From: Castellaniella sp044508625
GTDB taxonomy: Bacteria > Pseudomonadota > Gammaproteobacteria > Burkholderiales > Burkholderiaceae_B
Length of the DNA stretch: 64,000 nt
Direction: 5' to 3'
NCBI GenBank assembly: GCA_044508625.1
Contig: JBIQHJ010000013.1
Span: 5,416-69,415, forward strand
Under the pieces are notes generated by a model, which was given only the letters and a program-made list of their open reading frames with translations, was not told the origin of the DNA and did no database searches. The translations under genes were made by a program, and so were the position numbers. This document shows positions 34,859 through 41,288 of the stretch, piece by piece (the stretch's first letter is position 1; each line of letters opens with the position of its first letter).

Positions 34859-35500
34859 TCAGTGCAGGTCGCGCGTATAGACGAACTTGGGCATGCTCCA
34901 GCCGAAACGCAAGGCAAGCAGCCGCAAGGCGAGGCCGGCGGCCATCGCCGCGGCCATCACGGTCTCGTGATGCCATTGCAGCGCATGTCCGGCCACGTAC
35001 AGGGCGCCGGTCGCCACGGAGACCGTGGCGTACAGCTCGGCGCGGAACAGCAGCGGGACCTCGTTGCACAGGACGTCGCGCAGCACGCCGCCCACGCAGC
35101 CCGTGATCATGCCCGAGGCGATGACGATGCCGAAGGGCAGGCCCAGGCCGATGGCCACGTTGCAGCCGATGACCGTGAACACCACCAGGCCCACGGCGTC
35201 CAGGAACAGGAACAGGCTTCGCAGTTGCGCCAGGTGGCGGGCAAAGGCGATGGTCGCGAGCGCGGCCACGCCCGTGACCACCAGGTAGGAAGGATGGGCG
35301 ATCCAGCCCAGCGGATGATGATCCAGCAGGAGGTCGCGCACGGAGCCTCCACCCAGCGCCGTGACCCAGCCCAGGAGGCAGACGCCGACCCAGTCCATTT
35401 CACGCCGCCCCGCGGCCAGCGCCGCCGTCATCGCCTCGGCCGAGATGGCGACGAAATAGAGCATCGAGAGGAACAGGGCCGCCTGGGGGGTTTCGCTCAC
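34859..35500 (-). CDS. TRIC-type cation channel (UPF0126/YicG family) membrane protein
   Basis: A 213-residue protein with about seven membrane helices and the UPF0126 duplicated glycine motifs: WVTALGGGSVRDLLLD in the first half and GMITGCVGGVLRDVLCNEVPLLF in the second. Bacterial homologues are trimeric K+-permeable channels related to TRIC. No ATG precedes the conserved start. A GTG at 35500 with AAGGGA upstream gives MSETPQAALFLSMLYFVAIS, which fits the family length. It is divergent from the carbonic anhydrase gene, with a 97-bp gap. Confidence 0.87.
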   Translation of the reverse strand: MSETPQAALFLSMLYFVAISAEAMTAALAAGRREMDWVGVCLLGWVTALGGGSVRDLLLDHHPLGWIAHPSYLVVTGVAALATIAFARHLAQLRSLFLFLDAVGLVVFTVIGCNVAIGLGLPFGIVIASGMITGCVGGVLRDVLCNEVPLLFRAELYATVSVATGALYVAGHALQWHHETVMAAAMAAGLALRLLALRFGWSMPKFVYTRDLH

Positions 35501-35597
35501 GGAAGTCCCTTGGAAAACACGAATTCCCTTAGAATTTAACGCATCCGCTCGATCACAATCCGTAACCCCTCCTTCCATTCCGAAAAAAGGAACCCGC

Positions 35598-36335
35598 ATG
35601 AGACACTCGACGCTGCTGGCCGCCGGACTGCTTCTTTGCGCGCACGCCACCTGGGCGGCCGGACCCGCCCAATGGGGCTACGAGGGGGCGCAGGGCCCCG
35701 CGCACTGGGGCGGCCTCGATCCCGGCTTCGCCGCCTGCGCCGAGGGGCGCAACCAGTCGCCGGTCGACATCCGCTCGGCGGTCGAGGCCGGGCTGCCGCC
35801 ACTGCGCACGCGCTATGCCGCGGGGCCCGCGACCATCGTCGACAACGGCCACACCATCCAGGTCGATTTCGCACCGGGCGGCGTCCTCGAGCTGGACGGC
35901 GACGCGTTCGAGCTCAAGCAGGTGCATTTCCACGCGCCCGGCGAAAACACGATCGACGGCCGCTCCTTTCCTTTCGAGGCCCATTTCGTGCATGCCGACG
36001 CCAAGGGCGCCCTGGCCGTGATCGGGGTCATGTACGAGACCGGCGCGGCCAGCGAGGCGCTCGCCCCGATCTGGGCCGAGCTGCCGCAGGGGCCCGGCCC
36101 CGCGCGGCCCCTGGCCCAGCCCGTCGACGCCGCCCGCCTGCTGCCCGCCTCGATGGACTACTACCGCTACAGCGGCTCCCTCACCACGCCGCCCTGCTCC
36201 GAGGGCGTGCGCTGGCTGGTGCTCAAGGCGCCGCTGACGGTCTCGGCCGAGCAGGTCGCGGCGTTCCAGCGCATCGTGGGAGGCCCCAACAACCGCCCGG
36301 TACAGCCCCTCAACGGGCGCCTGATCGTCCGCTAG
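35598..36335 (+). CDS. Periplasmic alpha-type carbonic anhydrase
   Basis: Zinc enzyme interconverting CO2 and bicarbonate. The 245-residue precursor has a cleavable signal (MRHSTLLAAGLLLCAHATWA, then AG). Zinc ligands are H110 and H112 in VHFHAPGEN and H129 in FEAHFVH, with E127 in the second shell. LTTPPCSEGVRWLV carries the conserved substrate-site threonine and a cysteine that can pair with C47. RNQSPVDI is the N-terminal family motif. A strong AAGGAA site precedes the ATG. All catalytic residues are intact. Confidence 0.95.
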   Translation: MRHSTLLAAGLLLCAHATWAAGPAQWGYEGAQGPAHWGGLDPGFAACAEGRNQSPVDIRSAVEAGLPPLRTRYAAGPATIVDNGHTIQVDFAPGGVLELDGDAFELKQVHFHAPGENTIDGRSFPFEAHFVHADAKGALAVIGVMYETGAASEALAPIWAELPQGPGPARPLAQPVDAARLLPASMDYYRYSGSLTTPPCSEGVRWLVLKAPLTVSAEQVAAFQRIVGGPNNRPVQPLNGRLIVR

Positions 36336-36386
36336 GCCCCGTCTGTGCCGCACCGCCCATCCGCCTCGTCCGGCCGGCCCCGTCCG

Positions 36387-38441
36387 ATGCCGCGCCGGCG
36401 CATCGTTGCGTTGGATGGGTTTCTCGCGGCGCTGCGCCGGCTCCCCGCAGTCCTCATCGTTTTCCTGCCGCTGCTGGGCGCCGCGTCGTGGCCGGCGCCG
36501 GCGCTGGCGGACGAGGGGGTGTCCTGCCATGGGATCCGTGACCTGGTCTTCGTCGCCCACATGGACGACGACCTGCTGTTCATGAACCCGGACATCGCGA
36601 ACACCCTGGACGCGGGAGGCTGCCTGCAGGTCGTCTACCTGACCGCCAGCGACCGCGGCGAGGGCGCGCCGTACATGCTGGGCCGCGAGCGCGGCATCCA
36701 GGCGGCCTATGCCCGGGCGGCCGGCGCGCGCGATGCCTGGGTCGAGGACGTGCTCACGGCCGACGGCCGCCGCCTCGCGCGCCACACGCTGGCGGACGAC
36801 CCGCGCGTCCGCCTGGTCCTGATGCGCATCCAGGACCCCTGGCTGGGCAAGGGCTGGGGCAGCCTCACGCCGCTCAGCCGGATGGAGTCCGAGCCCACCG
36901 CCGAGGCCGAGTCGATCGGCCCGCTGGTCGAGCGCTACGTCCGTTCCGGCATGGTGGACACCCTGGCGGCGCTGATCCGCGACTACGGGCCCACCACCGT
37001 CCGCTACATGGACGCCACCATCGCCACGCCCTATGCCGAGCTGTGCTGGCGCTGCGCCGGGAACGACCACCCCGACCACATCGCCAGCGCCCGGCTGGTG
37101 CGCGAGGCCATGGCCCGCGCCCCTGGCATCTATGCCGAGACCGGCTATCTGAACTACCCCAGCCAGGAACGCCCGGGCAACCTCGACCCGGCGCAGGCGG
37201 CGGCCAAGACCCAGGTGTTCCTGGCCTACATGCGCCACGACTATCGCTACTGCCGCGATCCGGCGCACTGCGACCGGCCGGCCGGCCCCGAGGCCTTGTG
37301 GGTGTCACGGATATACTATGTATCCAATGGGAACACTCCCGCCACCCTGCTCGCAAGACCGGGCGGCCCCGTCCTGCTGACGGTGGACGAGCACGCCAAC
37401 ACCGTGAACCTGCGCGCCGAGGGCGCGGGCCTGGCCTTGGGCCCGCAGGCGCGCAGCCCCGATCCCGCGACGGTCTTCCAGCCCACGGCCCAGGGCGCCG
37501 GCGTCCTCATCCGCGGCCCGGACGGCCGGATCCTGTCCACCGTGATCGGCCCACCAGGCGGGCCGGCCGACTGGCGGCCCATCGAGGGCGCCCGCCTGAC
37601 GCGCCCGCCGGTCGTCACGGCGGGATCCTCCCCGTGGGCGCTGGGCATGGGCAACGACGGCCGCTTCCAGCTCAGCCGATGGGACGCGGCGCGCCGGCAG
37701 TGGGCCGCATGGCGCGCCCTGCCCCCGCTGCCCGGCGCGCGCGCCGAAGTAGCGATCGCCGAACGCACAGCCGCCCGCGCGGGCCGGGGCGAGAGCGGCA
37801 GCCGCGCCACGAACGGGGGTTTCATGGTCCTCGCCACCGACGACGCCGGCCGGCTCTGGTGCGCGAGCGGAGGCGGGACGGGCGGCGCCCAAGCAAGCGG
37901 CCCCGAAACGCTCTACATCGGCCTTCCGGCGCGCTGGCGCCGCATCCCGGGCGTCCTCGGCGACGGCGGCCTGGCAGTGGCGGAAAACGCCGTGGGCCGC
38001 ATGGAAGCCTATGTGCGCGACCTGCGCAGCGGGCGGATGCTGCGCCTGGTGCAGCGCCACGGCCGCAGCGCCTGCGGCGGCTGGGGCAAGCCCGAGGACC
38101 TGGGGCTGGCCTACCAGGGCCGCCCGGCGGCGATCCTCGGGCCCGCCGGCCACGTGATCGTCGCCGCCCGCGAACCCGGCGGGGGCCCGCTGTGGCTGGT
38201 CCAGGACGGCCGCCCGCGCAGGCTGCCGGGGGCGCCCGCCTCCGATCCCAGCCTCGCCGTCATCGACGGCGTCCTGCACGTCACGGCGCGCCAGGCGGGG
38301 CCCGACCAGGACTACCTGGTGCTGAGCCGCCACCGGGGCGTCTGGCGCGGCGACATCGTCCACGGCCCGCGCCCGCCGGCCCCCGACCCCTCGATCGTCC
38401 GCAAGCCGCCGGCGCTCAAGGCGTCGATGCCCGCCCGCTGA
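36387..38441 (+). CDS. Exported PIG-L-family deacetylase with C-terminal beta-propeller-like region
   Basis: A two-part protein of 684 residues from the ATG at 36387 (a GTG at 36345 would add 14). An N-terminal signal (about residues 9-41) precedes a PIG-L/LmbE zinc deacetylase domain: VFVAHMDDDLLFMNPD, with H58, D60 and D61 as the AHxDD motif, and GNDHPDHIASARL downstream. Such enzymes remove acetyl groups from GlcNAc-type sugars. The C-terminal half (about residues 320-684) shows repeating W/G-rich strands, like PLL-type carbohydrate-binding propellers (inferred). Neither start has a clear ribosome site. It lies 51 bp after the carbonic anhydrase gene. Confidence 0.85.
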   Translation: MPRRRIVALDGFLAALRRLPAVLIVFLPLLGAASWPAPALADEGVSCHGIRDLVFVAHMDDDLLFMNPDIANTLDAGGCLQVVYLTASDRGEGAPYMLGRERGIQAAYARAAGARDAWVEDVLTADGRRLARHTLADDPRVRLVLMRIQDPWLGKGWGSLTPLSRMESEPTAEAESIGPLVERYVRSGMVDTLAALIRDYGPTTVRYMDATIATPYAELCWRCAGNDHPDHIASARLVREAMARAPGIYAETGYLNYPSQERPGNLDPAQAAAKTQVFLAYMRHDYRYCRDPAHCDRPAGPEALWVSRIYYVSNGNTPATLLARPGGPVLLTVDEHANTVNLRAEGAGLALGPQARSPDPATVFQPTAQGAGVLIRGPDGRILSTVIGPPGGPADWRPIEGARLTRPPVVTAGSSPWALGMGNDGRFQLSRWDAARRQWAAWRALPPLPGARAEVAIAERTAARAGRGESGSRATNGGFMVLATDDAGRLWCASGGGTGGAQASGPETLYIGLPARWRRIPGVLGDGGLAVAENAVGRMEAYVRDLRSGRMLRLVQRHGRSACGGWGKPEDLGLAYQGRPAAILGPAGHVIVAAREPGGGPLWLVQDGRPRRLPGAPASDPSLAVIDGVLHVTARQAGPDQDYLVLSRHRGVWRGDIVHGPRPPAPDPSIVRKPPALKASMPAR

Positions 38442-38511
38442 GCGCAGGCGGCCGACACCCTCAGCCGCCAAATCAGGCAAAATGCCCCTGTTTCAAACGT
38501 CCGAGGACATC

Positions 38512-39216
38512 ATGGCCGATCTGTCAGCTTTCCCGATCACCCGCAAATGGCCGGCGCGGCATCCCGACCGCATCCAGCTCTATTCCCTGCCCACTCCCAA
38601 CGGCGTCAAGGTTTCCATCATGCTGGAGGAAACCGGCCTGCCGTACGAGGCGCACCTGGTCAGCTTCGACACGCGGGACCAACTGTCGCCGGAATTCCTC
38701 TCGCTCAATCCCAACAACAAGATCCCGGCCATCATCGATCCGGACGGCCCCGGAGGCCGGCCCCTGCCGCTGTTCGAGACCGGCGCGATCCTGATCTACC
38801 TGGCCGACAAGTCGGGCCGCTTCCTGCCGGCCGATCCGGCGCTGCGCTACCAGGCGATCCAGTGGCTGATGTTCCAGATGGGCGGCATCGGGCCGATGTT
38901 CGGCCAGGTGGGATTCTTCAACAGGTTCGGCGGCAAGGACTACGAGGACAAGCGTCCCCTGCAGCGCTACGTGGACGAATCCCGCCGCCTGCTCAAGGTG
39001 CTGGAGGGCCGCCTCGAGGGCCGCGCCTGGATGATGGGGGACGAATACGGGATCGTGGACATGGCGATCTTCCCGTGGGTGCGCAACCTCATCGGCTTCT
39101 ATGAGGCGGGCGAGCTCGTGGGCTTCAAGGATTTCCCGCGGGTGGCGCGGGTCCTCGAGGCCTTCCTGGCCCGCCCCGCGGTCCAGCGCGGCCTGAACAT
39201 CCCGCCGCGCGGCTGA
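38512..39216 (+). CDS. Glutathione S-transferase, YfcG/YghU-like Nu class
   Basis: Thioredoxin-fold N-terminal domain (IQLYSLPTPNGVKVSIMLEE) with the Thr-Pro-Asn active-site triplet typical of the YfcG/YghU class, then LNPNNKIPAIIDPD and FETGAILIYLADK for glutathione binding. The C-terminal helical domain contains WLMFQMGGIGPMFGQVG and GDEYGIVDMAIFPW. These proteins often act as disulfide-bond reductases with glutathione. The ATG at 38512 follows a GAGG site; 234 residues. It runs convergently into trmD with only 4 bp between the stop codons. Confidence 0.92.
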   Translation: MADLSAFPITRKWPARHPDRIQLYSLPTPNGVKVSIMLEETGLPYEAHLVSFDTRDQLSPEFLSLNPNNKIPAIIDPDGPGGRPLPLFETGAILIYLADKSGRFLPADPALRYQAIQWLMFQMGGIGPMFGQVGFFNRFGGKDYEDKRPLQRYVDESRRLLKVLEGRLEGRAWMMGDEYGIVDMAIFPWVRNLIGFYEAGELVGFKDFPRVARVLEAFLARPAVQRGLNIPPRG

Positions 39217-39220
39217 GGGT

Positions 39221-39997
39221 TCAGTCCCGACCCGGCGACCCATCCCCATCCGACGAGTCCCCGCCGCCGGCCTTGCCGGCCGCGCGCGCGGCCTCGATCA
39301 GGTCGGGGCGGCGCGCCGCGGTCAGGGCGAACGAGCGCCGGCGCCGCCATTCGGCGATGCGGGCGTGGTGCCCCGAGAGCAGGACCTCGGGCACCGGCAT
39401 GCCCTTCCAGACCTCGGGGCGCGTGTAGTGCGGGCTGTCCAGCAGGCCGCCGAGGGCGGGATCGAAGGAATCCTGCTCGGCCGATTGCGCGTCGTGCAGC
39501 ACGCCGGGCAGCAGACGCAGCACGGTGTCCATGACCACCATGGCCGCCAGCTCGCCGCCGGACAGCACGTAGTCGCCCAGGGACAATTCCTCGGTCACGT
39601 ACCGGTCGATGAAGCGCTGGTCCACGCCTTCGTAGCGTCCGCAGACGAGGATGGCGCCCGAGGACCGGGCCCACCGCCTGGCGACCCGCTGGTCGTAGCG
39701 CCGGCCCGCCGGCGACAGCAGGACCACCGGCACCCGCGCGGGATCCTCGTCGGGTTCGGCCAGGCGCGCCGCCCGCGCCGCCGCCACCGCTCGCGACAGG
39801 GGCTCGGCCATCATGACCATGCCGGGCCCGCCCCCGTAGGGACGGTCGTCCACCGTGCGATGGGCGTCCTCGGTGAAATCGCGCGGATTCCACAGCCCCA
39901 GCCGCCAGATTCCGCGCGCGTGGGCGCGCCCGCTCACGCCCTGGTCACGCAGGGCGGAAAACATCTCGGGAAACAGGGTGACCAGATCGAATCGCAT
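39221..39997 (-). CDS. trmD: tRNA (guanine-37-N1) methyltransferase
   Basis: SPOUT-class enzyme that makes m1G37 in tRNAs and prevents frameshifting. The 258-residue protein has MRFDLVTLFPEMFSAL, the SAM-binding trefoil knot (DDRPYGGGPGMVMMAEP and SLGDYVLSGGELAAMVVMD) and DSPHYTRPEVWKGM. The tail is Gly/Asp-rich. The start at 39997 is in the conserved position. It follows rimM by 35 bp. The usual next gene, rplS, is missing: a convergent glutathione transferase gene lies 4 bp beyond the stop. Confidence 0.96.
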   Translation of the reverse strand: MRFDLVTLFPEMFSALRDQGVSGRAHARGIWRLGLWNPRDFTEDAHRTVDDRPYGGGPGMVMMAEPLSRAVAAARAARLAEPDEDPARVPVVLLSPAGRRYDQRVARRWARSSGAILVCGRYEGVDQRFIDRYVTEELSLGDYVLSGGELAAMVVMDTVLRLLPGVLHDAQSAEQDSFDPALGGLLDSPHYTRPEVWKGMPVPEVLLSGHHARIAEWRRRRSFALTAARRPDLIEAARAAGKAGGGDSSDGDGSPGRD

Positions 39998-40032
39998 GCT
40001 CGCGCCCCGTGAAGGTGGATGACCGCCGGCGC

Positions 40033-40656
40033 TCAGAAATCGTCGGGCCAGTCGCTGTCCATGCGCCGGGCCGCGAGGTCCACGCGGTGCACATGGGCCT
40101 GGACGAAAGGCACCAGCGTGTGCACCGCCCGCCCGCGGCCGTCCGGCGTGGGCTGGAAGACGCCCTGCTCGTCCAGCGTCCCGCGTGCGACCCGCAACAC
40201 CGCATGGGCGCCGTTGTCGAGCACCTCGTCGACCCGGCCCAGGAAACAGGGCGCCCCGCCGGACTGCCCGTAGAAATCGCAGCCGATCAGGTCCACCCAG
40301 TAATATTCGTCCGCGCCGGCCTCGGGAAAAGCGGCGCGCGAGGCCCACACCGTGCAGCCCTGCAAGGCCTGCGCGGCATCCCGGTCGGCCACGCCCTCGA
40401 GCTGGGCGACGACGAAGCGCCCGCCATGCGGGCGGCAGGCCAGTACCCGGGCGGCGCGCGCCAATGACGAGACGCCCGGATCCGGCCTCGGATCGGGCGT
40501 CTTGAGCCACCAGACTGGGGCGCGCAGCAGCGCCTGCGGATCGGCGGAATACGGCTGGACCTTGAGCCAGCCGCGCACGCCATGGGCCGCGACGATCCTG
40601 CCCACCTCGACCAGGTCATCGGGCGCCTGCCCGGCGCCGGACGCGTGGCCGGCCAT
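40033..40656 (-). CDS. rimM: Ribosome maturation factor RimM
   Basis: Binds S19 and helps 30S head assembly. The 207-residue protein has the N-terminal RimM domain (LVEVGRIVAAHGVRGWLKVQPYS), the central ADEYYWVDLIGCDFYG, and the PRC-barrel C-terminal half with DNGAHAVLRVARG and a final DSDWPDDF. It is somewhat longer than E. coli RimM (182), mainly by the insert around residues 48-62 and the linker. It lies 12 bp after rpsP and is followed by trmD. Confidence 0.94.
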   Translation of the reverse strand: MAGHASGAGQAPDDLVEVGRIVAAHGVRGWLKVQPYSADPQALLRAPVWWLKTPDPRPDPGVSSLARAARVLACRPHGGRFVVAQLEGVADRDAAQALQGCTVWASRAAFPEAGADEYYWVDLIGCDFYGQSGGAPCFLGRVDEVLDNGAHAVLRVARGTLDEQGVFQPTPDGRGRAVHTLVPFVQAHVHRVDLAARRMDSDWPDDF

Positions 40657-40668
40657 GGCGCGCGCCGC

Positions 40669-40923
40669 TCAGGCGGCGGCCTTGGCCGAGTATTCCTTGA
40701 CCAGGCGGGAAACCGTGGGCGAGAGCTGCGCGCCGTTTTCCGTCCAGTGCTGGATGCGATCGAGCGCGATGCGCAGGCCTTCCTGGCCCTCGCCCGCGAT
40801 GGGATTGTAAAAGCCCACGCGTTCGATGAAACGACCATCGCGGCGATTGCGAGAATCGGCAGCAACGACGTTGTAGAAGGGACGCTTCTTCGAGCCGCCG
40901 CGGGCCAGACGAATCACAACCAT
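40669..40923 (-). CDS. rpsP: 30S ribosomal protein S16
   Basis: Small-subunit protein of 84 residues: MVVIRLARGGSKKRPFYNVV, DSRNRRDGRFIERVGFYNP, and LDRIQHWTENGAQLSPTV, the canonical S16 sequence. The start at 40923 is preceded by AAAGGA on the minus strand. An extension upstream in frame is ignored. First gene of the rpsP-rimM-trmD operon, with its own promoter about 40 bases upstream. Confidence 0.98.
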   Translation of the reverse strand: MVVIRLARGGSKKRPFYNVVAADSRNRRDGRFIERVGFYNPIAGEGQEGLRIALDRIQHWTENGAQLSPTVSRLVKEYSAKAAA

Positions 40924-40951
40924 TGATAATCCTTTGAAAATACTGTGAAAA

Positions 40952-40976
40952 ACGCAAAATTTTAGCACTTTTGCGT
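40952..40976 (-). promoter_or_regulatory. rpsP promoter -10 region inside an 8-bp inverted repeat
   Basis: On the minus strand TGC-TAAAAT (40967-40959) is an extended -10, with a TTGCGG-like -35 eighteen bases upstream. Perfect arms ACGCAAAA (40952-40959) and TTTTGCGT (40969-40976) flank it. The predicted transcription start is about 25-30 bases before the rpsP start codon. The inverted repeat could serve a regulator or be coincidental in an AT-rich promoter; only its symmetry is certain. Confidence 0.5.
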
Positions 40977-41019
40977 ACCAAACCGCAATCCGCGCGCGCC
41001 GCGGGCGGGCGCGCGCCCC

Positions 41020-41049
41020 AAAAAACAACAGGCGGCGCCCTCAGCGCCG
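41020..41049 (-). terminator. tusA terminator
   Basis: The minus strand forms a 6-bp CGGCGC/GCGCCG hairpin (41049-41044 with 41038-41033) around the tusA stop codon. TTGTTTTTT follows (41028-41020). It ends the alaS-tusA unit just before the rpsP promoter. The stem is short but GC-pure. Confidence 0.6.
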
Positions 41050-41286
41050 GCGCAGGAAATGCGCCGTCACGCCGCCGGGCCTGGCCTCCTGGGCCAGCAG
41101 GGCGTTGCCGGTCTGGCGGCAGAACGCCTGGAAATCGCGCGCGGCGTGCGCGTCGGTGGTGAGCACCGCCAGGACCTGCCCGCTGGCGAGCTGCGCCAGG
41201 GCCTTCTTGGTGCGCAGGATGGGCAGCGGGCAATCCAGCCCCGTCGCATCGATCTCGAGATCCGCCGCAAGATCGGCCCGTTCCAT
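41041..41286 (-). CDS. tusA: TusA-family sulfurtransferase
   Basis: Small cytoplasmic sulfur carrier of 81 residues. The conserved motif is LEIDATGLDCPLPILRTKKAL, with the persulfide-bearing cysteine in CPLP at residue 19 and the downstream basic helix. TusA-type proteins pass persulfide sulfur to tRNA thiolation or other pathways. The ATG at 41286 is two bases past the alaS stop, with its GGAGG site inside alaS, so expression is coupled. With the rhodanese and YeeE genes elsewhere in the window it may share in sulfur relay (inferred). Confidence 0.9.
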   Translation of the reverse strand: MERADLAADLEIDATGLDCPLPILRTKKALAQLASGQVLAVLTTDAHAARDFQAFCRQTGNALLAQEARPGGVTAHFLRRR

Positions 41287-41288
41287 GG

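Noticed and set aside
35501..35597. tRNA or small RNA in the carbonic anhydrase/TRIC gap
   Set aside because: No cloverleaf or hairpin with a terminator could be drawn; it is simply a divergent promoter gap.
40990..41020. GC palindrome before the rpsP promoter as a terminator
   Set aside because: It lies after the T-run when read on the minus strand, so it is not part of the tusA terminator, and it has no T-run of its own on that strand.
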